DNA of 64,000 nucleotides from Novosphingobium sp. UBA6272 (GTDB lineage Bacteria; Pseudomonadota; Alphaproteobacteria; Sphingomonadales; Sphingomonadaceae). The notes under the pieces are model-generated. The model was given only the letters and a program-made list of their open reading frames with translations, did no database searches and was not told where the DNA came from. Made by a program: the position numbers and the translations under genes. Positions 1 through 7,711 of the stretch are shown here, piece by piece (the stretch's first letter is position 1; each line of letters starts with the position of its first letter). The DNA is taken from the NCBI RefSeq assembly GCF_002440635.1, contig NZ_DJUW01000003.1:50136-114135 (forward strand), read 5' to 3'.

Positions 1-222
1 GCTCCCGATCCCGCCGAAGTAGCCAAGCGCCAGGCCGCCGCCGCCGCGCGCGAACAGGCCGCCGCCGAAAAGCGCGCCGCCGCCAAGGCCGCGCAGGCCC
101 AGGCCAAAGCCGACAAACTCGCCGCCGCCGCCGCCCCGCCAGAGCCGACCGGCCCCACCGAAGCAGAACTCAAAGCCGCGCGCGATGAACGCTACGCGGC
201 GCGGAAGAAGCGGAAGGGGTGA
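1..222 (+). CDS. C-terminal tail of an Ala/Lys-rich protein (5' end outside window)
   Basis: Open from the first base in frame 1 to a TGA at 220-222, giving 73 residues. The visible part is almost entirely Ala, Lys, Arg, Glu and Gln, with a long stretch likely to form a charged helix or coiled coil, then a short Pro-rich break and a very basic end (RKKRKG). Such tails are common at the C-termini of RNA helicases, RnfC-like proteins and other large sphingomonad proteins, but nothing in the visible part identifies the family. The high GC and strong codon bias match the host chromosome, so this gene is probably native and marks the left flank of the low-GC operon that follows. Function unassigned. 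Confidence 0.6.
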   Translation, partial: APDPAEVAKRQAAAAAREQAAAEKRAAAKAAQAQAKADKLAAAAAPPEPTGPTEAELKAARDERYAARKKRKG

Positions 223-291
223 GGGTTCGCATAGAGTACGTTCAAAGCCGGCCGAACAGTGCGCGCAAAGCTGGGATTCGCGGCACTGGCC

Positions 292-474
292 ATGAAGCCC
301 AAAGAAATATGGAAAGCCAAAGACCCCGATCTGCGCGGATCGCTGGCCGCCATGCGCCGCGCGGTAGCGCTGGCGTGCAATGTCGCGATCCAGACCGATA
401 CGGGTATTGTGGTGGTACGTGAGGGTAAGCCGGTACGGATTGATGCGGCGGAACTGCAGGCGGGGGAGCTGTAG
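292..474 (+). CDS. small hypothetical protein (60 aa)
   Basis: I do not recognise this small protein. The frame can begin at a GTG at 259, but the ATG at 292 gives a compact protein starting MKPKEIWKAKD. No clear Shine-Dalgarno precedes either start. The protein has an amphipathic helix containing MRRAVALACNVA, then a hydrophobic strand (TGIVVV) and REGKPVRI, which looks like a small alpha/beta fold. It has no signal peptide or membrane span. It sits between the partial gene at the left edge and the low-GC cyclase operon. The GC-rich codon use resembles the host, so it is probably not part of the cyclase module. It could be a small regulator or a remnant; the call rests only on frame and composition. 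Confidence 0.4.
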   Translation: MKPKEIWKAKDPDLRGSLAAMRRAVALACNVAIQTDTGIVVVREGKPVRIDAAELQAGEL

Positions 475-637
475 CGCGTGACAATTGATATGCTGTTATC
501 CTAATTCAAATGTGCACCGCGAATTGATCACCGATCCATTTTCCCTTCGTAACTTGCACTTTGCAGTAAATGAAATTAGCCATACATAGCTCCATTGGAC
601 GGTCAACTGACCTAAGCAAAAATCGAGTCATTTTGCG

Positions 638-1591
638 ATGAGCGATGACCCTGACCAAACGCGCAAAGATCGCCCGCCCAGGCGGGCGCAAGAACATTTT
701 AGGCTCGATCTGACCCGAGAAGTGGTTGCAATTGACGACGAGTCTGGGTTGGTTCGAATGGTGCTGACACCAGACCCTCGGCGCTATCAGAAAATTGACC
801 GCGAGGAAGAAGGGAATTGGTTTCTCGACAAGTACTTTCAGACGGTCTTTAATCTCAATGATTTTGTGAGCGGTGCATCTGGTCTTCCAGTTTTTGCTTC
901 GGAGCGCACTGTCGATTCCATTGAAGAATATGCCAGTGAACGGCAGGCTGCTGTTGCGAGCGAGTTGCGCGATGGAGCTTACATTCGGCCGCGACAATCA
1001 GGTAGAGAGCATCGAGAGCTAGAGTTAGAAGAAGAAAAAAATGTCGCATTCGTATCGGTCGATATTTGCGGTTCGACCGCCTTGCGGCAGGCACATCCAG
1101 AGGGGTTTGAAGCATCACATCGCATATTGATGCAGGAGCTCGGCGCAACAGTCGGGCAATTTCAAGGGTCTATACTTAAGACCACAGGCGACGGTTTCAT
1201 TGCGTTATTGGACTTGCCGAGCTTCAACGTCCTTGCCGACAGCGCGTTTGACCTAGGCGGATCGCTTCTTCATGTGCTGCACGGTGCTGTGAATCCGGCC
1301 CTAGAAGGTGAGGGCTTCCCTAAGTTGTCAGTACGCATCGGAGCGGATTTCGGACCAGCACAAATTCGTGCGATTAATGTTCCTCTCACAGGGTTCCGAA
1401 CACTGGAAGTAACCAGTGATGCGCTAAACCGAGCGGTAAAAATAGAACAGAGTTGCGCGCCCGATTCATTCCGGGTTGGATATGATCTCTATCGGATCGG
1501 CCATGTTCAATGGCTTGAGCGCTCCTACGCCGTGGATTTTGACGATCAGTGCGTGGGAATCCCAGGTTATCAGGTCTTTGAGGTTCGCTAG
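638..1591 (+). CDS. class III nucleotidyl cyclase, first of a pair (Pycsar-like cyclase)
   Basis: A 317-residue soluble protein. Residues 1-130 form an uncharacterised N-terminal region. Residues 135-317 are a class III adenylate/guanylate cyclase homology domain. The first metal-binding Asp is D142 in VSVDICGSTAL and the second is D185 in KTTGDGFIAL. The segment LNRAVKI (264-268) matches the helix carrying the transition-state Asn and Arg, with N264 kept but Lys at 268 where Arg is usual. The stop is followed with no gap by the ATG of a second cyclase and then a membrane protein with a Pycsar-effector-like sequence. In Pycsar systems a cyclase makes cCMP or cUMP on phage infection and a membrane or TIR effector responds. 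GC content is far below the flanks, suggesting recent transfer. The substrate cannot be read from sequence alone; a conventional cAMP cyclase is the alternative. Confidence 0.8.
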   Translation: MSDDPDQTRKDRPPRRAQEHFRLDLTREVVAIDDESGLVRMVLTPDPRRYQKIDREEEGNWFLDKYFQTVFNLNDFVSGASGLPVFASERTVDSIEEYASERQAAVASELRDGAYIRPRQSGREHRELELEEEKNVAFVSVDICGSTALRQAHPEGFEASHRILMQELGATVGQFQGSILKTTGDGFIALLDLPSFNVLADSAFDLGGSLLHVLHGAVNPALEGEGFPKLSVRIGADFGPAQIRAINVPLTGFRTLEVTSDALNRAVKIEQSCAPDSFRVGYDLYRIGHVQWLERSYAVDFDDQCVGIPGYQVFEVR

Positions 1592-2347
1592 ATGCCAGTC
1601 AATGACCTTGATCGACTAAGTTCCGTATATCATCACGTGCAAAGTCGTCGCATCGAACTGCTTCGTCGGAGAATACAAGCTCAAGAACGGACCATTGCAA
1701 AAGGATTTTTGATCCCGGATCCAGCCAACTTGCCTATTGGGAGGGGTAGGCGATTAGAAGCTGCAGTTATGTTTCTCGACATATCGGACTTCACTTCGCG
1801 ACCTTCCGAAACTGAGGGGGAGCAAGAGGTCACCGTACGATGCCTTTCGTTTTTCTTTGGTGAGATTGTTCGAATTATAGAAGACTATGGTGGTTCTGTA
1901 GAAAAGAATACCGGTGATGGCGTGATGGCATATTTTAGTCGACGATCGGGGCCGGGAGACCCGCGGAAGCGCGCTGTAGCTTGCGCCATGACGATGTTCT
2001 ATGCTGCTGAGAATTTCATCAATCCTGCTATTTCTGCGAGCAATGCTTCCCCATTGGCGTTTCGCATTTGCATCGATTTTGGCTTTGTTACGATTGCTCG
2101 AATGGGTGCGGCACAAAGGTTCAATCATATCGTCGCTGTAGGGGCTACAGCAAACCGAACCTCGAAGATGCTTAGGTTTGCAAATTCTGGCGACCTAATG
2201 ATTGGACAAGAGATGCTTGGCGGCCTCCCCCGAGAATGGCTGCAGAGCCACGTTCGTACTGCAACTTCGCAGACAGGTTGGACATATCCCGACGGTTCGC
2301 CGTACCCACTTTACCTGTTTGATGGGCGATGGGTTCGACCAATATAG
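1592..2347 (+). CDS. class III nucleotidyl cyclase, second of a pair (Pycsar-like cyclase)
   Basis: A 251-residue soluble protein whose ATG directly abuts the stop of the upstream cyclase, so translation is probably coupled. Residues 1-50 are a basic helical leader. Residues 55-245 form a class III cyclase domain with metal-binding D63 (MFLDISDFTS) and D109 (KNTGDGVMAYF). In GATANRTSKML the transition-state Asn is kept (N188) and Lys (192) again replaces the usual Arg. Class III cyclases work as dimers with active sites at the interface, so two adjacent non-identical cyclases suggest a heterodimer, although each has both metal Asp residues. Like its neighbours it is low in GC. Most Pycsar loci that I know of have a single cyclase, so the pair is unusual. 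The role as a cyclic-pyrimidine synthase is inferred from the effector next to it. Confidence 0.8.
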   Translation: MPVNDLDRLSSVYHHVQSRRIELLRRRIQAQERTIAKGFLIPDPANLPIGRGRRLEAAVMFLDISDFTSRPSETEGEQEVTVRCLSFFFGEIVRIIEDYGGSVEKNTGDGVMAYFSRRSGPGDPRKRAVACAMTMFYAAENFINPAISASNASPLAFRICIDFGFVTIARMGAAQRFNHIVAVGATANRTSKMLRFANSGDLMIGQEMLGGLPREWLQSHVRTATSQTGWTYPDGSPYPLYLFDGRWVRPI

Positions 2348-2364
2348 GTACGTTAGGACAGTAT

Positions 2365-2913
2365 ATGACGGAAAACGAATTTCCTCGTTGGCAGACAGAT
2401 TTCGCAAGTTTCGAAGAGAGTTATCTCAGGCACTACGTTGCACTTGCTGATACTAAAGCCGCCGCAGTCTTCGGCCTATCCTCTGCGATTTTCGCTTACA
2501 TGCTTTCCAATCAGAAGTTTTTAGATTTAATTACAGCAGATTGGACGTCAGAAAGGTCCATCGTTGGAAGCATTGCGATTGCGGGCTTGGTTCTCACTGC
2601 TTTCCATTCAATTTGGGTCGTTATGCCGAGACTCCCAAAAGGTGCAGAGGGAATAATATTTTTCGGGGCGGTAAAAAATCTCCCGAGCGGACTCGCATAC
2701 CGACAGAAGGTTGCTGAATGCTCTGAAAGTCAGCTTACTGCAGCAAGATTGGATCATTGTTACACGTTGGCGCAAATTTGCTGGTCTAAATATGTTGTGT
2801 TAAGACGCGCTATCTGGATTGGATTATCGTCTGTCATTCTACTGGTTTTCATATCGCCATCTATTGCCTCAGCGGATGTCGTATCTAAGAATCCCAAGAG
2901 TTGTCGATCTTAG
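2365..2913 (+). CDS. Pycsar effector-like membrane protein (PycTM / DUF5706-like)
   Basis: A 182-residue membrane protein. The ATG at 2365 is preferred: an ATG at 2329 would overlap the upstream gene and add an unconserved-looking leader. The layout is a short cytosolic N-terminus (about 1-25), then YLRHYVALADTKAAAVFG leading into a first hydrophobic helix (about 27-48), a second helix (about 65-90), a soluble loop (95-145) ending in a helix with SKYVVLRRA, and a third hydrophobic helix (about 150-172). The HY-x-ALADTKAA-x-x-FG start and K-x-x-x-LRRA before the last helix are what I recall of the PycTM effector family (DUF5706). Those effectors sense cyclic UMP or CMP and disrupt the inner membrane, stopping the infected cell. 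The position 18 bases after two cyclase genes supports this. Recognition is by pattern, not by a profile search. Confidence 0.72.
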   Translation: MTENEFPRWQTDFASFEESYLRHYVALADTKAAAVFGLSSAIFAYMLSNQKFLDLITADWTSERSIVGSIAIAGLVLTAFHSIWVVMPRLPKGAEGIIFFGAVKNLPSGLAYRQKVAECSESQLTAARLDHCYTLAQICWSKYVVLRRAIWIGLSSVILLVFISPSIASADVVSKNPKSCRS

Positions 2914-2990
2914 AACCTGTCAATTGCAACCCTGCTTCATCCCGTGTTTTCTAGCAGTGGTGCGGATAGGGTCGCGAAGTTCTCCTAAAT

Positions 2991-3657
2991 TCACCCCTCC
3001 CGCACCTCCTCACTCCCACCATCCTTCCCCTTCCTCTTCCCCCGCCGCGCCAGCTTCGCCGCATGGTGCGCGTGCTCCGTTTGCTCCTCCGCGACCGTCC
3101 CCAGCGTCTCGGCGCGGTAATTCTCGTCGGCCACGCCGCCCAGCGGGTGGCTTTCGCCTTCGGCCCAGAGCGAGCCGGTCCAGTCCTTGGGCAGGCGGAG
3201 CAGCTGGTGGCGGGCGCGGCGTTGGCGGTCGATGTCCTTGGCTTGCTCGAACAGGTCGTACAGGCGGCGGGTGCGGGGGCTCATCTTGGCGAGCCAGCTC
3301 TTGTGGATCCGCTCGATCCGGTCGTTGAGCGCCTCGGCCGTGGCCTGGGGATCGTGGCGCTCGGCCGCGCGTTCGGCTTCCCATTCCTTGCGCCACTGCT
3401 TCTTGAGGCGGCTGAGTTCGGTCGCCTTGAGCGGATCGCCGACCGTGTTCTGGCGGACGAGGACGCGGCCATCGGCGCTGAACCGGGTGGGGGCCCCTTC
3501 GACAAGCTCAGGGTGAGCGGAGGTAGCGCACCCTCCGATCGTCCTGAGCTTGCCGAAGGACGGCCTTGACGCTGCCGGTATCGGCCAGCGCCTCGTTGAA
3601 CTGGCGCCGGCGCGCCTCGGTCAAGCCATCATGGCGGCTGGTCTGACGGGGGACGGG
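2991..3657 (-). pseudogene. decayed helix-turn-helix-type gene, frameshifted at a palindromic repeat
   Basis: On the minus strand, the N-terminal part reads PRQTSRHDGLTEARRRQF and NEALADTGSVKA in one frame (about 3567-3648). The C-terminal part (RIHKSWLAKMSPRTRRLYDL, then DWTGSLWAEGESHPLGG) reads in another frame down to a stop at 2991. The frame changes at a palindromic repeat at 3496-3559, and no start codon lies upstream before the diguanylate cyclase gene. The N-terminus resembles sphingomonad proteins that begin with a terminase-like or HTH fold ('LT..RR..F..ALADTG'), where an HTH core normally follows. That core is missing here and the repeat occupies its place. I read this as a deletion/insertion remnant. 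The frame evidence is seen directly; the family is from memory. Confidence 0.5.
3496..3559. repeat. REP-like inverted repeat (CTTCGACAAGCTCAGG type)
   Basis: Arms CCTTCGACAAGCTCAGGG (3496-3513) and CCTGAGCTTGCCGAAGG (3543-3559) are near-perfect inverted copies separated by about 30 bases. This short palindrome type is very common between genes in sphingomonads. Here it lies inside a broken gene and coincides with the frame change. Confidence 0.75.
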
Positions 3658-3670
3658 GAGGGCGGCGCCC

Positions 3671-4816
3671 TCAGGCCGCGGCGACCTTGTCGTCCGGCGC
3701 TTCGGCCAGATTGGCGAAGCTGACCGCGCGGTTGCGGCCGGTCTGCTTGGCTTCGTAGAGCGCGCGGTCGGCGCGGCGGTAAAGCTCGCGCCAGGCGGGT
3801 TCGTCGGCGACCGGGCCGTCGGCCAGCCCGATCGAGATCGTCACCTGCGCGGCGTGCGGCATCGCGGCGGTGCGCAGATCGTGGAGCAGCACGAGCGCGA
3901 GCGCTTCGGGCAGGTCCTGGGCCATGCCGATGATCGCGAACTCCTCGCCCCCGATCCGCGCGACCGAGCCGAGCAGGTCAGCCTTGATCGCAAGCCGGGT
4001 GGCGACCTCGCGCAGCACCTCGTCGCCCTGGTCGTGGCCGTGGGCGTCGTTGATCGCCTTGAAGTGGTCGATATCGATCAGCAGCAGCCGGATCGGGCCC
4101 TGCGCGCCCAGCTCGGTCGCGGTGTCGAGCAGCGCGCGGCGGTTGAGCAGGCCGGTCAGCGGGTCGGTGATTGCCAGGTTGCGGCTCTGGCGCTGCAGGC
4201 TGAGCAGGCGGATCACATTGGTCTGCTGCTTGTGGATCATGTGCAGCTGGAACAGCGCCGCGACCAGCAGGCTGACCCCGACCGCGAGGTCCATCCGCTG
4301 GCCCGAGGTGAACAGCAGCGCCGCCATCGGCACGAGGTTGATCACCAGGTTGAGGATCGCGCCGAGCCGCGCGCTGGCGACGCAATAGGCGGTGCTGAAG
4401 GCGCCCAATGCTATGATCATCGGGTAATAGATCCGCTCGTCCGGCGGCGCGCCGAGCCACGAATAGACGCACCAGGCCGAGCACATCGTCGCGATCAGGC
4501 TGGACGAGACCGTCGCCTGGCGCAGGAAGGCGCGGGCGCGGCGCGGGCTCACCGTCAGCCGCAGGTCACGGCGCAGGTTGAGGTAGCCGGCGAGGCAGAA
4601 CAGCGCCATCGCCGCGGGAACGACAAAGCGCACCCACAGGCTCGCGTCGGGCGCGGCGGCCAGCGCGGCGCAGGGCGTGGTCAGCAGGAAGGCAAGGAAC
4701 AGCAGCTTCGACTGTTCCTGCAGCTGCCCGGCGGACAGCAACAGGAACTCGTCCCGGATTTCCTCCGGAACATAGGGGTTGAGGAACCCCCGGATCGCTG
4801 CCCCCACCTTGGTCAC
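3671..4816 (-). CDS. membrane diguanylate cyclase (GGDEF domain)
   Basis: A 381-residue protein with about five or six hydrophobic segments between residues 35 and 195, then a GGDEF domain (about 213-370). The active-site signature is GGEEF at 289-293, preceded by IDIDHFKAIND, which carries the metal-binding Asp, and by DPLTGLLNRR at the domain start. The protein should make cyclic di-GMP from two GTP. The inhibitory-site RxxD expected five residues before GGEEF is replaced by DLLG, so product feedback inhibition is probably lost. There is no EAL domain and no recognised periplasmic sensor. The N-terminal membrane region resembles MASE-type sensors but I cannot assign it. It is transcribed divergently from the lipoxygenase gene across a 159-base AT-richer gap that probably holds both promoters. 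Confidence 0.92.
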   Translation of the reverse strand: MTKVGAAIRGFLNPYVPEEIRDEFLLLSAGQLQEQSKLLFLAFLLTTPCAALAAAPDASLWVRFVVPAAMALFCLAGYLNLRRDLRLTVSPRRARAFLRQATVSSSLIATMCSAWCVYSWLGAPPDERIYYPMIIALGAFSTAYCVASARLGAILNLVINLVPMAALLFTSGQRMDLAVGVSLLVAALFQLHMIHKQQTNVIRLLSLQRQSRNLAITDPLTGLLNRRALLDTATELGAQGPIRLLLIDIDHFKAINDAHGHDQGDEVLREVATRLAIKADLLGSVARIGGEEFAIIGMAQDLPEALALVLLHDLRTAAMPHAAQVTISIGLADGPVADEPAWRELYRRADRALYEAKQTGRNRAVSFANLAEAPDDKVAAA

Positions 4817-4975
4817 GGCAACAGGGCTAGGGGCAAACCCTGAAACATCAGTTAAACCGCACGCGTATTTCAGCGTTCTATTTGATCAGTAAGTAAAAAT
4901 GCGGAAGACTTGTAATTGTTAAAAATGCGGCGATAGTCGTCATGCTGAATAGACGCGAATTTCGAAGGGCCCTTC

Positions 4976-6922
4976 ATGCCGCATACCGCACCCGCTAATC
5001 CCAGCCTGCCGCAGAACGACACTCCCGAGCAGCAGGCCGCGCGTGCCATCCAGCTCGACCTGACCCGGCTCGACTACCAATGGGGCACGGTCGGCACCTT
5101 GCCCGACGTGCCGGTGGTCCAGGGCCTGCCCGGATCCGAAACCCCGACGCTGAGCTGGTGGGTGATGCTGGCCGGGATCCTGGTCAAGCTGGTCGAGAAC
5201 CACATCGCCGTCCAGCTGGAAGCCCTGGCCCGCGATCCGCTGGTCGAGGCGGGGGAGATCGCCGTGAACCAGGCCCTGGTGGCCGAGATCAAGGCCGAGG
5301 TCACCGCGATCCAGGCCAAGATCGCCCACAATACAAGCGGCGGGACCTTCTGGACGCGGCTGGTCGAGGACGTCGAGATGGAAGTGCTCTCGCTGGGCGA
5401 AGAAGCGCTGGCGGCGCGGTTCGAGAACCATTCGCGCAAGCTCTGCGCCGCGCTCGAACTGGGCGTGGCGAGCGAGGCGGACCTCGGCTCCGGCTTTCCC
5501 CGCAGCCTTGAGGCTTACCGCGACCTGTTCCGCGAGATTCCGCTGCCGGGGATCGCCTGGTGCTTTCAGGACGATGCCGAATTCGCCCGGCTGCGGGTCG
5601 CTGGTCCCAATCCGATGCTGCTGGCGAGGGTGGTCGACGCGTTGCCGGCCAAGTTCCCGCTCAACGCGGCGGCTTATGCCGCGATCGTCGCCGGGGATAG
5701 CCTGAGCGATGCCCTGGCCGACGGGCGGCTCTACCTGCTCGACTACGCGGCGCTGTCGGTGCTGATCCCCGGATCGACCGACGGGCAGGCCAAGTTCGTC
5801 TATTGCCCGATCGCGCTGTTCGCGGTGCCGCCGGGCGGGTCCAGCCTGGTCCCGGTCGCGATCCAGTGCGGGCAGGACCCGGCTGAGCACCCGCTCTTCA
5901 CTCCTTCGGTCCGCAGCGACGAGCAATGGGGCTGGGATATCGCCAAGCTGATCGTCCAGGTCGCCGACGGCAACTGGCACGAGCTGTTCGCGCACCTTGC
6001 CCACACCCATCTGGTGATCGAGGCGGTCGCCGTCTCGACCCGCCGCCACCTTGCCGAAGTCCACCCGCTGTGCGCGCTGCTGGTGCCGCATTTCGAAGGC
6101 ACGCTGTTCATCAACTACGAAGCCGCGACCAGCCTGATCACCGCCGGCGGGCCGATCGACCGGATCTTTGGCGGGACGATCGCTTCCAGCCAGCAGATGG
6201 CTGCCGATGCGCGGGCTACGTTCGATTTCACCCGCGCGATGCTGCCCAATGATCTCAAGGCGCGCGGGGTTGGCGATGCGAGCAAGCTGCCCGACTATCC
6301 CTATCGCGACGATGCCCTGCTGGTCTGGCAGGCGATCCACGAATGGGTCCAGGGCTATGTCGGGCTGTACTATTCCGGCGACAATGCGGTGACCGGCGAC
6401 AGCGAGCTGCAGGCCTGGGCCGCGACGATTGTCGGGGAAGGGCAGGTCAAGGGCTTCGGCCCGATCGAGACCGTGCATCAGCTGATCGACAGCTGCACGA
6501 TGATCCTGTTCACCGCCAGCGCCCAGCACGCCGCAGTCAACTTTCCGCAGGCGACGATCATGGAGTTCGCCCCGGCGGTGACCGGGGCCGGCTGGCAGGC
6601 CGAGCCGCTGGAGCGCCATGGCCACGACCGGCAGGAATGGCTGAGCTACATGCCGCCCACCGATCTGGCGCTGAAACAGCTTGAAGTGCTCTACCTGCTT
6701 GGATCGATCCATTATCGCCCGCTCGGCACCTATCTCAGCCGCGACTATCCCTTTCCGGCGTGGTTCACCGATCCTCGGGTGACTGGCAGCGAAGGTCCGC
6801 TGACGCACTTTCAGGAGGCGCTGTTCAAGGTCGAACAGCGGATCGCGGCGCGCAACGGAGCGCGCCGCGCGAGCTATCCCTACCTGCTGCCAAGCCAGAT
6901 CCCGACCAGCATCAACATCTGA
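4976..6922 (+). CDS. lipoxygenase (bacterial non-heme iron dioxygenase)
   Basis: A 648-residue protein of the lipoxygenase family, which adds O2 to polyunsaturated fatty acids carrying a 1,4-pentadiene. The full histidine signature is present with exact spacing: H335-x4-H340-x4-H345-x17-H363-x8-H372. The later ligands are H518 and N522 in AQHAAVN, and the C-terminal residue is Ile648, the usual carboxylate iron ligand. By analogy with soybean LOX-1 the iron ligands are H340, H345, H518, N522 and I648. No signal peptide or PLAT domain is obvious; the N-terminus is short and helical, unlike the secreted Pseudomonas aeruginosa enzyme. It stands alone, with a strong hairpin just after its stop. 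Lipoxygenases are rare in bacteria and most make few polyunsaturated lipids, so the natural substrate is open. The start was chosen as the first ATG; no strong ribosome site is visible. Confidence 0.93.
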   Translation: MPHTAPANPSLPQNDTPEQQAARAIQLDLTRLDYQWGTVGTLPDVPVVQGLPGSETPTLSWWVMLAGILVKLVENHIAVQLEALARDPLVEAGEIAVNQALVAEIKAEVTAIQAKIAHNTSGGTFWTRLVEDVEMEVLSLGEEALAARFENHSRKLCAALELGVASEADLGSGFPRSLEAYRDLFREIPLPGIAWCFQDDAEFARLRVAGPNPMLLARVVDALPAKFPLNAAAYAAIVAGDSLSDALADGRLYLLDYAALSVLIPGSTDGQAKFVYCPIALFAVPPGGSSLVPVAIQCGQDPAEHPLFTPSVRSDEQWGWDIAKLIVQVADGNWHELFAHLAHTHLVIEAVAVSTRRHLAEVHPLCALLVPHFEGTLFINYEAATSLITAGGPIDRIFGGTIASSQQMAADARATFDFTRAMLPNDLKARGVGDASKLPDYPYRDDALLVWQAIHEWVQGYVGLYYSGDNAVTGDSELQAWAATIVGEGQVKGFGPIETVHQLIDSCTMILFTASAQHAAVNFPQATIMEFAPAVTGAGWQAEPLERHGHDRQEWLSYMPPTDLALKQLEVLYLLGSIHYRPLGTYLSRDYPFPAWFTDPRVTGSEGPLTHFQEALFKVEQRIAARNGARRASYPYLLPSQIPTSINI

Positions 6923-6933
6923 AGCCGAAACGA

Positions 6934-6975
6934 AAAGGCCCCCGTCCACCGGCTAACCGGGCGGACAGGGGCCTT
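6934..6975. terminator. bidirectional hairpin terminator between convergent genes
   Basis: AAGGCCCCCGTCC and GCGGACAGGGGCCTT form a long GC-rich stem flanked by A-runs and T-runs. It lies between the lipoxygenase gene (+) and a secreted-protein gene (-), so it can end transcription from both sides. Confidence 0.8.
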
Positions 6976-6997
6976 GTCACACCTTTGGGCGGGGCGA

Positions 6998-7711
6998 TCA
7001 GTCCATCCGTTCCTTCTGGCAATCTTCCAGCCTCTTTTCGCGCTTCTTGGGATTGCTTTCGGCACCGGCGGTCGCCTTGCACTGACCATAGGGGGTCTTG
7101 GCTTCGGCAGCGGCCAGCGCGGCCTTATCGTCGAATTCGGCCAAGAGCTCGCCGTCGGCGGTGAAAGGGGTTTCCTGAGCCAGCTGCGACATCAGTTCGC
7201 GGCCCTGCGGCAGGCGTGCCCGCTTGCCGGTGATGAAGCCGGCAAAGATCCCGATCGCGATCACGCCAACGCCGGTCGCCACCGTGTTGCCTTCGCCTTC
7301 CTGGCGGAAGCTGCCCTTGACCGGGACAGCGCGCCCGCCAAGGTCGATATGCGTCAGGTCGAATTCCAGCTTGCCCGACTTGCCGAATGCGCCCTTGCCG
7401 GTGCGCCAGGTAATCACGGCACTGGCCGGGGTGCCGCGCGGGATCACCACGGTCGAGCCGACCGAAACGTCATTCAGCACGGTCAGCTTGAATGTATTGC
7501 CGGCCCTGTGAGTGCTGCTGCTGACTTCTTCGGCCACGGCCAAAGTAATCGGCGTTCCGGCCGCCAGCGAGAGGTTCTGCGGTGCTGCGGCAGGGGCCGG
7601 CACTTCAACCACGGCGGGCTGGGTTGCGGCGGCAGGCGCGGCGGCATCCTGCGCGGACACGGACGAAGATACGAGCGCGACCGCAGCCACGCCCAAGGCA
7701 AACTTCTTCAT
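6998..7711 (-). CDS. secreted/periplasmic protein of unknown function
   Basis: A 237-residue protein starting MKKFALGVAAVALVSSSVSAQ, a clear Sec signal peptide with cleavage after AQ-like small residues around position 20. A further in-frame ATG 24 bases upstream (7735) would add eight residues before the Lys pair, so 7711 is preferred. An Ala/Pro-rich linker follows, then a beta-rich domain (about 45-165; AGTPITLAVAEEVSS, NDVSVGSTVVIPRGTPA) resembling domains in which a stored 'promotable' value is kept out of reach. A Gly-rich hydrophobic stretch (GVGVIAIGIFAGFITG, about 150-165) could insert into a membrane. The C-terminus is Lys/Glu-rich with two Cys. The fold hints at cell-envelope proteins but I do not recognise a named family. 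It is a single gene, convergent with the lipoxygenase. Confidence 0.75.
   Translation of the reverse strand: MKKFALGVAAVALVSSSVSAQDAAAPAAATQPAVVEVPAPAAAPQNLSLAAGTPITLAVAEEVSSSTHRAGNTFKLTVLNDVSVGSTVVIPRGTPASAVITWRTGKGAFGKSGKLEFDLTHIDLGGRAVPVKGSFRQEGEGNTVATGVGVIAIGIFAGFITGKRARLPQGRELMSQLAQETPFTADGELLAEFDDKAALAAAEAKTPYGQCKATAGAESNPKKREKRLEDCQKERMD

Noticed and set aside
292..474. The small gene before the cyclases as a fourth part of the Pycsar-like system
   Set aside because: Its composition matches the host, it is 160 bases away, and no known Pycsar partner looks like it.
3063..3569. A 168-residue plus-strand open frame
   Set aside because: It lies opposite the recognisable halves of the decayed HTH-type gene and includes the palindromic repeat in translation.
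4940..6949. A 669-residue minus-strand open frame
   Set aside because: It mirrors the lipoxygenase gene, whose ligand motifs are unmistakable on the plus strand.
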